Assembly (NCBI RefSeq): GCF_000172635.2
Contig: NC_018632.1
Span: 1,736,001-1,800,000 of the forward strand
DNA from: Alteromonas macleodii ATCC 27126
Lineage (GTDB): Bacteria; Pseudomonadota; Gammaproteobacteria; Enterobacterales; Alteromonadaceae
DNA length: 64,000 nt
Direction of reading: 5' to 3'
Below, piece after piece: positions 46,964 to 57,130 of this stretch. The stretch's first letter is position 1. Each line of letters starts with the position of its first letter. The notes under the pieces are model-generated. The model worked only from the letters and a program-made list of their open reading frames with translations. It was not told where the DNA came from and ran no database searches. A program made the translations under genes and the position numbers.

Positions 46964-48188
46964 GGTTTTTTCAGCTGAACAACTTGATATTAAAGATCCA
47001 CTCCGTGACAAGGCGCAGGCGTTTTCGCTTCCCGCTAATACGGTCTATTTAGACGGCAATTCGCTAGGGCCTCTGCCTAAGGCAGCGAAACAGCAAGCTG
47101 ACGACGTTGTCAATGAACAGTGGGGAAAGGGGCTCATTACAAGCTGGAACAAGCATCAGTGGATCCATCTACCTCAAATAGTGGGTGATAAGATAGGCGG
47201 TCTGATTGGCGCTAAAAGTGGCCAAGTTATTTGTTGTGACTCCATTTCTATCAATCTGTTTAAAGTATTAAGCGCGGCGTTAAAAATGCACCCAAGTCGC
47301 AAGGTAATAGCGACTACCCGCGATAATTTTCCTACCGACATATACATGGTGCAAGGCCTGCTTGACTTACTCGGCAGCGATTACAGTATTCGCTATGTTG
47401 ACGAAGCATGCATTGGGTCGCAGCTAACTGATGATATTGCCGTACTGATGCTGACACAGGTAAATTTCAGAAGTGGCAACAAACTCGATATGCAAAGCAT
47501 TACCGAGCAAGCCCATCAAAAAGGCATTTTAACTTTGTGGGATTTAGCGCACAGTGCTGGAGCATTTCCTGTCAGCCTAGACGCATGTAATGTGGATTTT
47601 GCAGTCGGCTGTACCTACAAATATCTAAATGGCGGCCCTGGCGCGCCAGCGTTTATCTATGTCGCTAAACGACATCAAGCACAGTATCAACAACCTTTGT
47701 CTGGTTGGATGGGGCACAGCTCGCCTTTCTCATTTTCTCCTGATTACGCTGGCGACAATTCCGTGAAGCAAAACTTGTGCGGTACGCCAGGAATTATTGG
47801 AATGAGCATTTTAGATGCGGCATTAGACGTATTTGAAGATGTATCACTTAAAGCTATTGATGAAAAATCCAAAAAGCTACAGGCATTTTTCATCGCTGAA
47901 GCCAAGCGCGCAGGCCTTCTGGAAAAGTTTTCCATTGTAAGCCCCAATATTGATAATCGAGGTAGTCAGCTAGCTTTCGCTCACGACCACGCTTACGCCA
48001 TTTGCCAAGCTTGGATCGCTGAGGGGGTGATTGCAGATTTCCGTGCACCAAATATTCTGCGAATAGGTTTTGCGCCATTGTATTTAAGTTTCGTCGATAT
48101 TGAAAAAGCGGTGGCAAGCCTGACCAAAATTATGAATGAAAAGCGCTATGAAAACGATGAGTTTCAGCAAAGACAGAGCGTTACCTAG
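46953..48188 (+). CDS. kynU: Kynureninase
   Basis: A 411-residue PLP enzyme (aspartate-aminotransferase fold). Residues typical of KynU are visible: YLDGNSLGPLPKAA, CDSISINLFKVLSAAL, TLWDLAHSAGAFPV and the PLP Lys in GCTYKYLNGGPGAPAF. It splits kynurenine to anthranilate and alanine. The ATG at 46953 (or 46956) follows GAGG and lies inside the end of the formamidase-like gene, so the two are coupled. Tryptophan 2,3-dioxygenase is not in the window. Confidence 0.95.
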   Translation: MMNKVFSAEQLDIKDPLRDKAQAFSLPANTVYLDGNSLGPLPKAAKQQADDVVNEQWGKGLITSWNKHQWIHLPQIVGDKIGGLIGAKSGQVICCDSISINLFKVLSAALKMHPSRKVIATTRDNFPTDIYMVQGLLDLLGSDYSIRYVDEACIGSQLTDDIAVLMLTQVNFRSGNKLDMQSITEQAHQKGILTLWDLAHSAGAFPVSLDACNVDFAVGCTYKYLNGGPGAPAFIYVAKRHQAQYQQPLSGWMGHSSPFSFSPDYAGDNSVKQNLCGTPGIIGMSILDAALDVFEDVSLKAIDEKSKKLQAFFIAEAKRAGLLEKFSIVSPNIDNRGSQLAFAHDHAYAICQAWIAEGVIADFRAPNILRIGFAPLYLSFVDIEKAVASLTKIMNEKRYENDEFQQRQSVT

Positions 48189-48281
48189 CTGAAAAGCGAG
48201 ATTATCAGCTAAATAATTGCAATTTTTGAATTTACGCTTAATACTTCGCGGTTGTCATCGATATCTTCACATGTTTTGGGT

Positions 48282-49724
48282 GTGCAGTTGAAAAAAATAA
48301 GAAAATATCTGCTTTGTACCATGTTGTTTGTAGGAGCGAGTTGTTCTAGCGCGTTCCTACAAGCAGAAGCTGGTCAAAAGGCGGCATCTGAACAATCTAA
48401 TAATGTAACGTACTGTATAGATCCTAACTGGGCGCCTTACGAAGCAATCAGAAACGGCATCCATGTGGGGATTTCTGCCCAATATATGCAGCTTATTGCT
48501 GAAATATCTGAGTTAACGTTTACCCTAGTGCCCACTGAGAGCTGGCAACAGAGCCTAGAGTACGTTCAGCAGGGGAAGTGCCAAGTTATCCCCATGCTAA
48601 ATACTTCCGACTATCGAAAGCAGTTCCTCGACTTTAGCGTGCCGTATTTTGAAGCGCCCAATGTGCTGGTGGCTAAGTCTGGAATGCCAATGATACAAGG
48701 CTATGCTGGAGTGGGAAATCGAGTAGTAGGGATTGTTCAGGGTTATCGCCAAGTTGAATATATTTCACGTCACTATCCGGGGTTACGTTTAAAGCTTATT
48801 CCGTCTGAAGAAGAAGGGCTAAAGCAGCTGGCGAATGATGAGTTTGATGTAATGGTGGGCTCATTAATGAGCGTAAATATGCACATTAATAATTTGAAGC
48901 TTAAAGACCTCAATATTGTTGGTTACGCCGAGCCCTTCGACTCATTAGCTTTTGGTGTGAACAAAACCTATGGCCACCTGGTGGACAAGCTTAACTTTGC
49001 CATTGAGCGTATTCCAGAAACGCGAAAGGTAGAAATTTATAAGCAGTGGAATAATGTCCAAGTTCGCTATAGTCGTAACTATGTCGTTATGGTTTTGAGC
49101 ACCGCAATTGTCATTTTAGTTTTCTTGCTTTTTACTTTTAGAAATAGAAACGTTAGCGGCTACAAGCGTATTATTAACCAGAAAAACGAGGAAATAGGTG
49201 CGTTACAAGCAACCTTGTTAGAAAAGAACAAGACCCTTGCTTTCTTGTCTGCTCACGACACGGTAACGGGGCTATATAACCGCAATCATATGATCCAGCG
49301 TGCGGAAGAAGAAATCTCACGTTTCCATCGATTTCACACTACGGCTTCGTTAATTGTTATCGAACTAACCCCTGTAAGCGATGACAGAGATTCAATTGAG
49401 CCCTCGGCTAAAGAAGAGGCGCTAAAAGCCGTGGCAACGAATTGTCTAAATACCGTTCGAGAAGTCGATGTTGTTTCGCGTTTTAGCGGTGAACAGTTCA
49501 TTATCTTGTGCCCTCAAACCGAGTTAAACGCAGCTAAAAACCTTGCAGACAGATTGTTAGACTGCATTTCTACACATCACTCGCTTGTCGAGAGCTTTAA
49601 AACGGCCATGGGTTTATCTGAGCTCAGGGAGTCTGAGGAATTCACAGAGTGGTTTGAACGCACCATGAAGGCACTGTACCAGTCAAAGCGCCAAGGGTAT
49701 GGCAACGTAACTGTGGCACAGTAA
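48282..49724 (+). CDS. Solute-binding protein fused to a degenerate GGDEF domain
   Basis: A protein of about 480 residues: signal peptide, a type 3 solute-binding domain (ITYCIDPNWAPYEAIRNGIHVG-like start, about 40-260), one membrane segment (about 280-300), then a GGDEF domain. The active-site motif is SGEQF (49485-49499) instead of GG(D/E)EF, so cyclase activity is doubtful. It probably senses an amino-acid-like ligand in the periplasm. The start is uncertain: GTG 48282, TTG 48288 or TTG 48252 are all possible, with no clear ribosome-binding site. Confidence 0.82.
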   Translation: MQLKKIRKYLLCTMLFVGASCSSAFLQAEAGQKAASEQSNNVTYCIDPNWAPYEAIRNGIHVGISAQYMQLIAEISELTFTLVPTESWQQSLEYVQQGKCQVIPMLNTSDYRKQFLDFSVPYFEAPNVLVAKSGMPMIQGYAGVGNRVVGIVQGYRQVEYISRHYPGLRLKLIPSEEEGLKQLANDEFDVMVGSLMSVNMHINNLKLKDLNIVGYAEPFDSLAFGVNKTYGHLVDKLNFAIERIPETRKVEIYKQWNNVQVRYSRNYVVMVLSTAIVILVFLLFTFRNRNVSGYKRIINQKNEEIGALQATLLEKNKTLAFLSAHDTVTGLYNRNHMIQRAEEEISRFHRFHTTASLIVIELTPVSDDRDSIEPSAKEEALKAVATNCLNTVREVDVVSRFSGEQFIILCPQTELNAAKNLADRLLDCISTHHSLVESFKTAMGLSELRESEEFTEWFERTMKALYQSKRQGYGNVTVAQ

Positions 49725-49743
49725 CTTCAGTGAACTAGTTAGG

Positions 49744-51399
49744 TCAAATTAAAGGGTCGTAGTGCCATTGGTGCGAATCGTAACGAATTTGCGCCCTGTC
49801 GTATTCTCGCTCAGAACGCCAGTTACGGTTATTAAGCTTCGCCGATACTCCGGGATAAAGACGTTTGTTTGCGATAAGTTTTATATCTGACTGGTAGTTT
49901 TCTTTTGCTGCTTTGACGTCGTTGGCTTTGTTTTCAAGCCACTCCAGCAATGCGCTCTCATTGTTAAAAAGCTCTAACGCTTCAGCTACTTTACGTTGAA
50001 GCTCTTTAGGCACTTTCTTACCTTGAATAAGGTTAATCTTTTCTTTGTGTTTAAGATTGTTTTCGCGAATTTGCTTCAACAATTCATCTAAAGAGTCTTT
50101 GCGCTCTAACAGTTGGTTAAAGCCCGGGCTAAAATCAACTTTCAATGTACTGCCAGATACAGCGCCTAAGGTGCCAGCTTCAACGCGATCTTGGCTGATA
50201 ATGTCACAAGCAAATAGGTTTCCCATGGGCTTATCAATTTGTCCAACTATGACTGCGCCGCCGCAACGCAGGCGGCTATACGCCAACTGACGACCAACGG
50301 TAATATTACCGCTACATTGAATATCAATGCCTTGACCGTGTTGAACGTGGATACTGCCGGCTGCGACTAGTTGGCATTGGAATTCACCTTGGGTATCGTT
50401 AACTTTACCCATCGCGCCTTCGGTAATGATGATGTCGCCGCCAGACTCGATATACGCCGACTCCACAAAGCCGTTAATGGTTACATCACCAGCGGCCTTG
50501 ATTTGCATTTTCTCTGTAACATCGCCGTTTACCAATACTGCACCTTCGTAATTCACGTGCCCAGAGCCAACGTTCACGCCGCTACAAATGAAGGTGTCGT
50601 CGATGTTCATTATCTGGTCTCGGTATTTCGGCATACCAGAAATTGCAGACATTAATAAATTGGCGTCGTTGTCGGACACCACGGTGCCGCTGCCCATTTT
50701 AAAGTTGACCCATTCGCCCGCAACGGCTGGAATTTTATTTCCTTTGATATCGAAGCCAGAACGGCCCTGAGTTGGCTCGGTTCTTCTCAGAACAGGCGTG
50801 TTCACTTTAACGCAAATAACTTCGCCTAAATTACGCATGTCCACGCGCTCGCCATCACCCGTCTGGGGTTTTAACACCCTTTCAAGTGCGTTTGGCACTA
50901 GAGGAATAAACTTTGAGTTTTTGCCATTTCTAGCTGGTAGGCCTTTCGCGACAATTTGTTCTAGCACTATGCCTGGAGGAGACTGCCTTGCTTGGGTAAG
51001 CATAGATTCAATGGTTTTGGTGCTTAAGCCACGAATGATTCTGTTTTTTACTGCTAGAGATTTAACGGTACTTAATGAGGGAAGTTTACCGCCATAGGGT
51101 GTGGTCAGCACAAGGTTCGCCTGCATCCCATCCTCGGGAATGCGAAATTCAATTTCAGCATTTTTGCGTTCGCCAATGCGTTCCTGAACGACAGTGCTAT
51201 CACCCGTCTTAAAATAATGATTAGCTGTATCACAGGCCGACTTTAACGCTTTTTCAGAAACATACAGCCGCTTAGTTTCACCGCTCTCTAGTTGCTTTCT
51301 TATTTCCCTACTATCAACTTCTGACGTGAAATCAGAAGGATTTAACTGTAAGTTAATGTAGGTTCTTGATTTGTCGAAGCTTATTGTTACGCCATTCAT
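49744..51399 (-). CDS. FapA/DUF342-family protein
   Basis: A 551-residue protein of the DUF342/FapA family (flagellar-assembly protein A-like). The N-terminal domain is followed by a beta-helix central part with repeated Val/Gly-rich turns (GVNVGSGHVNYEGAVLVNGDVTEKM and QIKAAGDVTINGFVESAYIESGGDI), then a C-terminal coiled-coil (about 430-510). Family members affect polar flagella or cell-pole behaviour in some Vibrio and are poorly understood. No flagellar gene lies near. Confidence 0.88.
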   Translation of the reverse strand: MNGVTISFDKSRTYINLQLNPSDFTSEVDSREIRKQLESGETKRLYVSEKALKSACDTANHYFKTGDSTVVQERIGERKNAEIEFRIPEDGMQANLVLTTPYGGKLPSLSTVKSLAVKNRIIRGLSTKTIESMLTQARQSPPGIVLEQIVAKGLPARNGKNSKFIPLVPNALERVLKPQTGDGERVDMRNLGEVICVKVNTPVLRRTEPTQGRSGFDIKGNKIPAVAGEWVNFKMGSGTVVSDNDANLLMSAISGMPKYRDQIMNIDDTFICSGVNVGSGHVNYEGAVLVNGDVTEKMQIKAAGDVTINGFVESAYIESGGDIIITEGAMGKVNDTQGEFQCQLVAAGSIHVQHGQGIDIQCSGNITVGRQLAYSRLRCGGAVIVGQIDKPMGNLFACDIISQDRVEAGTLGAVSGSTLKVDFSPGFNQLLERKDSLDELLKQIRENNLKHKEKINLIQGKKVPKELQRKVAEALELFNNESALLEWLENKANDVKAAKENYQSDIKLIANKRLYPGVSAKLNNRNWRSEREYDRAQIRYDSHQWHYDPLI

Positions 51400-51526
51400 A
51401 ACTTCTTTATTCCCTTGCGCACGTGTATTCTTTTTATCGGCGGCATCTATCGATTACTTGACGTTGACTTGTTCTCGGCCTGTCTATTTTTTTCATCTAC
51501 TAATTTAAGGCGTTCTAAAACGCCCG

Positions 51527-52963
51527 TCAAAGGTTTTCGGCATATTGGTAAAGTGCGCGTAAAATGGCCTGCTTCTCAGGATTGTCGCTGTGTTCATGCG
51601 CCAGTGATTCCAACCGCATCATATAGTTTTCTAATGTGATTGAGCCGTGAAAAGCTGAATCAGTCAAGCGAGCTTGGCGATGATGCTGCCACCTGGTCAT
51701 TTCATCTGCAGTCAGTGTATTAGGATAATTTCTAGCGCGGTATCGAAATAGCTGCTTTCTGAGCCCTTCGTGCTGTGTTTTTTCACTCAGAGTGGCTAAA
51801 TCATCGGGCTGTGCTTCAATTACACGCTCACACCACCTTCTGTCTTCGTCATTAAGAAACCCACCACTATATAGCGCGTGATCTATATCCAGTTCACCAC
51901 TTTGAATGTCGTCATCATAGACATCTACGATTTTAGTGGCCAGTTCGGGCATACTGGCAAGTACTTTGTAATTGTCTAAGCAGCGCTCGCGATCCAGTCC
52001 TAGTCGTGCGGCATTGTCTTCTGTCATTGCTTTAGCTGTGGTAATAAATGGCGAGCGGTTGACGTGAATGAGCTTAAGCCCTGGTCTTTCTAACGCATCG
52101 TCAAATGTATCTGACGGGGCATAAAGCGCCTGTCTAATCTCTTCTGGTGTGTCATTCACTAAACTGTCAATGTCATGCGATAAATCAATAGCGATAAATG
52201 CATTGTTGTTGGTTGGGTGCTTAGCCACAGGCATAACCCAAGTGCAACAGCCTTGAGAGGCAGGGAGTTTAGACGAGATATGAAGTAATACCGATGGTTT
52301 AGTGAGATCAATTTGCTGCATAACTGTTTGTTTACTGCGTAACGACAGCGCATAATCGAAAAGGCGAGGCTGCTTTTCTTTTATCAGTTTAGCAAGGGCT
52401 ATTGTGGCGTAGACGTCACTCAAAGCATCGTGAGCGTTTTCGTGGCCAATATTATTAGCTGCAGTTAACGCCTCAAGTTTAAAGCTTGGTGCACCATCTT
52501 CTCGGCGTGGCCAATTAATACCATCGGGTCTCAGCGCATAGCACGCTCGCGCTAAATCGATTATATCCCAACGGCTATTGCCATTTCGCCATTCACGTGA
52601 ATATGGGTCGTAAAAGTTTCTATAAAACAGGTAGCGGGAAACTTCATCGTCGAATCGGATACTATTAAAGCCCACACTACAGGTATTTGGCGTCGACATT
52701 TCCTGATAAATTCGCGCGGCGAAGTCAGCTTCGTTAGAACCGTCGCGAATGGTTTGCTGCGGTGTTATGCCGGTCACCAAACACGCTTCTGGATGTGGTA
52801 AATAATCATTCGCAATGGCGCTCATGATATTTATGGGTTTACCAATCACATTTAAATCCATATCAGTTCTTACTGCAGCGAATTGGCAGGGGAGATCTTT
52901 TTGTGGGCTGGTGCCAAAGGTTTCAAAATCGTGCCACAAAAATGTAGGTGCGTGCATAACCAC
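51527..52963 (-). CDS. sbcB: Exodeoxyribonuclease I
   Basis: A 478-residue DEDDh exonuclease that degrades single-stranded DNA 3' to 5'. The motif I block is FLWHDFETFGTSPQKDLPCQ, with the later HDALSDVYATIALAKLI holding the DEDDh residues. Length matches E. coli SbcB. The start is GTG 52963 or ATG 52957 (MHAPTFLW). No operon partner is evident. Confidence 0.94.
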   Translation of the reverse strand: MVMHAPTFLWHDFETFGTSPQKDLPCQFAAVRTDMDLNVIGKPINIMSAIANDYLPHPEACLVTGITPQQTIRDGSNEADFAARIYQEMSTPNTCSVGFNSIRFDDEVSRYLFYRNFYDPYSREWRNGNSRWDIIDLARACYALRPDGINWPRREDGAPSFKLEALTAANNIGHENAHDALSDVYATIALAKLIKEKQPRLFDYALSLRSKQTVMQQIDLTKPSVLLHISSKLPASQGCCTWVMPVAKHPTNNNAFIAIDLSHDIDSLVNDTPEEIRQALYAPSDTFDDALERPGLKLIHVNRSPFITTAKAMTEDNAARLGLDRERCLDNYKVLASMPELATKIVDVYDDDIQSGELDIDHALYSGGFLNDEDRRWCERVIEAQPDDLATLSEKTQHEGLRKQLFRYRARNYPNTLTADEMTRWQHHRQARLTDSAFHGSITLENYMMRLESLAHEHSDNPEKQAILRALYQYAENL

Positions 52964-53199
52964 TATTGCGATGTTAGAGAAATATTGATGGCAGTGTACA
53001 CCGCGAGAAATTGAATACCAAATGCTGGCGTTAATATGAACAGTGATTTATTTGTTAGCCATCGGCAAGACTTAAAAAAAACGCGTTAATCATTGTCTTT
53101 TTTTGAGTATTTTGCGTTTTGATGTATCGCGCGAAACTTGCGCATTAACAAAATGATGACTAGCTTTAAGTTATCAAAATTTATACGGATATTGCCTGT

Positions 53200-56100
53200 T
53201 TGTCGTTCCTTAAATCCAGTTCATCCATCAGTGAAGCTAAGAGTACTTTAGGCTTAGCGTTAGTACTTGCAACAGTGCTTGTTGTACTTGTTGTTGGTTT
53301 GTTCGAAAGTAATATCAAAGCGACGGCTGAATCTCAAACTTTCACGGCATTAGAAGAGAGTGCCGCCAGTGCTGAAAATGCTGCAAACTCTCAGGTGAGA
53401 AAGTATATCAATGCGCTTAACTTTCTACATCAGACACCACCCATAAGCGGCATCGTCCGCGCGACTGAAAATGAAAACCTAGACCCCAAAGACGGTACGA
53501 CGTTGGAACAGTGGAAGCAGCGACTAGAAACGATTTTCGTTGCTTTTATAGAAAATAACGAAGAAGTGGATCAATTAAGGATCATTCGAGCCAATGAGGA
53601 TGGAAGTGAGTTTATTCGAGTGGAAAGAAACGGAGGAAGTGTTTTAGTAATTAAGGACAACGATTTACAACCTAAAGCAGCGAGAAGTTACTTCACAGAG
53701 AGTGTTAAGCGTAATAAGGGCGAGTTTTATATTTCAGATATCAATTTGAATCGTGAATATGGGAAGCTCGAGTTTCCTTATAAAAGCGTCATTCGCCTCT
53801 CTCTTCCAATCTTCAGCAGCTCTGGTGAGCGTTATGGTTTTATAATCATGAATGTAAACGCCCAGTTTCTACTGTCGCAAATGGAACAAACGCTTGTCGG
53901 CAATCAATTGTTATTTGTTACCGACAGTGAAGGCTTTTTTGTCAGTCATCCAGACAGTGATAAGTCCTTCTCCAGAGATTTAAATCCTATGGTGAATTGG
54001 GCGAGCGAATTCGAAAGCCCTTCGAAAATAGGTAGGGCTAAAATTAAACAGGCCGCACAGACAAACTCACCTTTGTATACGGTCACTCGTGCTTTTACGA
54101 TAAATGGAAATCAGCAAACCGCCCCGTTTTTTCTTCATACGGCATTGTCTCAGTCAGAAGTGCTAGCCCTTATCAATGAGAAGAGGATTAGCGTTTACAG
54201 TGTAATTGGGGTAGTTACGCTAATTTTTGTAAGCGTTTTACTCTTCGTGCACCGTAGTAACAGTAAAAACATTGAGCTGGCTAAGGTGCGCGGTGAGTCC
54301 GTTGCTATTATCGCTATATCTAAAGATGCGATTTTTAGCGTAGATTCTGCTGGCGTGGTGAAAAGTTGGAATATGGCAGCGGAGTCACTTTTTGGGATCC
54401 CAAGCCAGCTTATTTTAAATCATCACTATTCGTCATTTGAGCAGCTTTCTCTATTAGGGCTTGAATCGGTTCTCACCAAAGGCGGAAAGCAAAGTACCTT
54501 TACAACCCCCTACATCGATGACGAAAAAGAAGAGCACACGCTACTCATAACCGCATCTACCATTTGGGGTGAACAATCACAGTTTTCAGGTGTTGCTGTT
54601 GTAATTCGAGATGTGACCGACGAACGAAAGGCAAAAGACGCGATAGAAAGGGTAAACCTGAAGCTTGAAGAAAAAGTGGTAAGCAGAACGAAAGAACTTG
54701 TTGAAGCTACGCAAGAGGCGCGAAAAGCGAGCAGTGTTAAAAGCTCTTTTATTTCCAATATCAGCCATGAAATGAGAACACCGTTAAACGGGGTAGTTGG
54801 CTCCTTGTCGCTACTTAAGTGTCAGCCCCTTAATGAGAAAGCTGAACAGCTTGTTTCCATGATGGAAATTAGCTGCAACAATCTCAGTGTGCTGATTAAC
54901 GACGTTCTCGACTTGTCTAAAATTGAAGCGGGCAAGCTTGATATTAATAATCAATATTTTGATCCGCTTGCACTTATCGAGTCTATCGCCAAGGTCTTTG
55001 CCGTTAAGGCAGCTTCTAAAGGGTTACAGCTTCTTGTTGACACAACAGGTCTTCCCCCGGTGGAAATAAACTCAGATCCACACAGAATCAACCAAATTCT
55101 TAGTAATTTATTGAACAATGCTATTAAATTCACTGAAGAAGGGCATATAAAGCTACAAGCATCGTTAAGTGATGTAGATGCTGGGACACAACAGCTTCAT
55201 TTCAGCGTATGTGACACGGGCGTAGGGATAGCACAAGAAAATCAGCCCAAATTGTTTACCGCGTTTACGCAGGCTGATGCATCTGTTGCTACCCAATACG
55301 GAGGTACCGGACTTGGCTTGTCTATCTGCAAGCAATTGAGCCAGCTTATGGGAGGAGACATTACGTTCAATTCTGAAGTGGACATAGGCAGCACCTTCTC
55401 ATTTTTCGTTACTCTTCCTGAAACAACGTACGACAGCGCGTTCGAGCATAAAATGGCGGTGGAAAACGAAAGTATGCTGCTTAACGGGATCACAATTGGT
55501 GTTTCTGCAAGTTATCCACCTTTAGAAGAAAACATCTGTTGTTTAGCCTTACACGTCGGTGCAGAGCCGCAAGTATTAGGTAAGCATTCTGAATTAGGAA
55601 CAGTACCTTGGACGCAATTTAATGCCATTATTGTGGACGAGGCCAGCTCACTCATTCGTGAGCTAGATGATATATGGCAGGCACAAGCTGCCACTAAAGA
55701 CGCGGGTTCGTTACCTGTGGTTTATATTCTTCAAAAACTAGAAGGGACACCTTTCCACTTCAATCACCTTGTGCCGCTTTACTTGCCAAAGCCATTATTC
55801 AGGTCGAGTTTTGCAATTGTCCAACAAGGGTTAGACGCTGCGCTGTCGGGATATACATTAAGCCAGTCAGATATCTCATCAGGTAAAGGGAAAGCTGAGG
55901 ACATCTCAGACGATGAAGGGGCAGCAGACGATACTGAGCAGCAATTGTCTATTGAGAATGCCAACTTATTGATAGTTGATGACAATATGATCAATCGCGA
56001 GGTGGCGAAGGGAGTGCTGGAAAGTTTACCTGTTAAATTGTTTACCTGCAGCGATGGTGAGGAAGTCGTGGCGTTCTTGACGAAATGTGAAAGCAAAGGC

Positions 56101-56982
56101 CGCAGAATTCACAGCATATTGATGGATTGCCAGATGCCTAATATGAATGGTTATGACGCTACCCGAGCCATACGAGAAGGTAAGGCAGGAGCGATGCACA
56201 AAGATGTACCTATAATTGCCATGACAGCCAATGCCATGCTCGGCGAAAAAGAGAAATGTTTGGAGGCAGGTATGGACGACTTTGCGACAAAGCCTGTCAT
56301 GGCCGATGTACTTATTCCTAAAGTGAAACAATGGATAGTGCATCAAATAACGGCATTAGCAAGTGCAGAGCTTAACGATACTGATACGAGGTCAGGTACC
56401 GGAATTACTGCCAGCGAACCTCCACTGGTTTACAGTTTGTTGAGTGCCATCTCAAAAGAAATGGACTGCGACACGCTATCGCATTCAAGAACAGAGGCTC
56501 AGTCAAGTAAAGAGTCTGAAGTAGAAATAGCCCCCACGTTAAAAAACGCGAAAATAGCTAATGATATCGCCGCTCGCGAGGGCTCGGAGAAGGAGGCTGA
56601 AATTGATAACGTCAATCAAACTCAAGCTGATGAAAACAATTCAGAGGGGCTTGATGGATGTTGGGAAAAAGACGATGCCATTGCTCGGATAATGGGCGAT
56701 AAAGCGCTATTTTCCCGTGTCTGCGACCTGTATTCCAGAAGCGCGCCTGACAAGCTTAAATTACTGCAGCAGGCTATTGATAGTCGAGACTTCGAAAAGG
56801 TTCAGGTGCTTTCATTGAAGCTCAAAGGTATGTCTGCAGATATTGGTGCCGTACAGTTACAACGAGACTTTGAGAGCTTATGGGAATTGTCAAAGGCGAA
56901 AAAGTGGGAAGACGCTGAAGCGCTACTCCCTTCCATCACCGATGATCTTAATACTTTCTTAGAGATCCTCGAGGTAGCCTAG
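53200..56982 (+). CDS. Hybrid sensor histidine kinase with degenerate Hpt domain
   Basis: A 1260-residue protein with membrane segments near residues 17-37 and 330-350 that enclose a dCache-like sensor, then PAS (about 365-480), a phosphoacceptor His523 in NISHEMRTPLNG, a GHKL ATPase (DTGVGI, GGTGLGLSI), a degenerate receiver (about 760-880), a true receiver with Asp976 in LMDCQMPNMNG, and a C-terminal Hpt-like domain. In the last the canonical His is Leu1206 (SLKLKGMSADIGA), so it cannot accept phosphate in the usual way. The TTG start at 53200 follows no ATG option. The output partner is unknown. Confidence 0.92.
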   Translation: MSFLKSSSSISEAKSTLGLALVLATVLVVLVVGLFESNIKATAESQTFTALEESAASAENAANSQVRKYINALNFLHQTPPISGIVRATENENLDPKDGTTLEQWKQRLETIFVAFIENNEEVDQLRIIRANEDGSEFIRVERNGGSVLVIKDNDLQPKAARSYFTESVKRNKGEFYISDINLNREYGKLEFPYKSVIRLSLPIFSSSGERYGFIIMNVNAQFLLSQMEQTLVGNQLLFVTDSEGFFVSHPDSDKSFSRDLNPMVNWASEFESPSKIGRAKIKQAAQTNSPLYTVTRAFTINGNQQTAPFFLHTALSQSEVLALINEKRISVYSVIGVVTLIFVSVLLFVHRSNSKNIELAKVRGESVAIIAISKDAIFSVDSAGVVKSWNMAAESLFGIPSQLILNHHYSSFEQLSLLGLESVLTKGGKQSTFTTPYIDDEKEEHTLLITASTIWGEQSQFSGVAVVIRDVTDERKAKDAIERVNLKLEEKVVSRTKELVEATQEARKASSVKSSFISNISHEMRTPLNGVVGSLSLLKCQPLNEKAEQLVSMMEISCNNLSVLINDVLDLSKIEAGKLDINNQYFDPLALIESIAKVFAVKAASKGLQLLVDTTGLPPVEINSDPHRINQILSNLLNNAIKFTEEGHIKLQASLSDVDAGTQQLHFSVCDTGVGIAQENQPKLFTAFTQADASVATQYGGTGLGLSICKQLSQLMGGDITFNSEVDIGSTFSFFVTLPETTYDSAFEHKMAVENESMLLNGITIGVSASYPPLEENICCLALHVGAEPQVLGKHSELGTVPWTQFNAIIVDEASSLIRELDDIWQAQAATKDAGSLPVVYILQKLEGTPFHFNHLVPLYLPKPLFRSSFAIVQQGLDAALSGYTLSQSDISSGKGKAEDISDDEGAADDTEQQLSIENANLLIVDDNMINREVAKGVLESLPVKLFTCSDGEEVVAFLTKCESKGRRIHSILMDCQMPNMNGYDATRAIREGKAGAMHKDVPIIAMTANAMLGEKEKCLEAGMDDFATKPVMADVLIPKVKQWIVHQITALASAELNDTDTRSGTGITASEPPLVYSLLSAISKEMDCDTLSHSRTEAQSSKESEVEIAPTLKNAKIANDIAAREGSEKEAEIDNVNQTQADENNSEGLDGCWEKDDAIARIMGDKALFSRVCDLYSRSAPDKLKLLQQAIDSRDFEKVQVLSLKLKGMSADIGAVQLQRDFESLWELSKAKKWEDAEALLPSITDDLNTFLEILEVA

Positions 56983-57130
56983 CCTACCTAAGCTAATTGT
57001 GTCATCTTACGTCTAAGGTCGCGTAAAAATCGCATCAACAGAGCGCGTTGAATTGATTCTAGAAATCTGTACTCAAACCATCTCCCAGATTATGCGCGCA
57101 CGTAAAACGTAGCTATTAGGAGTAAAGCTT

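Noticed and set aside
48186..48211. Hairpin TAGCTGA/TCAGCTA after kynU as a terminator
   Set aside because: The stem is only 7 bp with a 12-nt loop and no T-run follows.
48270..48284. TGGGTGTG before the solute-binding GGDEF gene
   Set aside because: One mismatch at the last core base, no extension and no neighbours of the motif.
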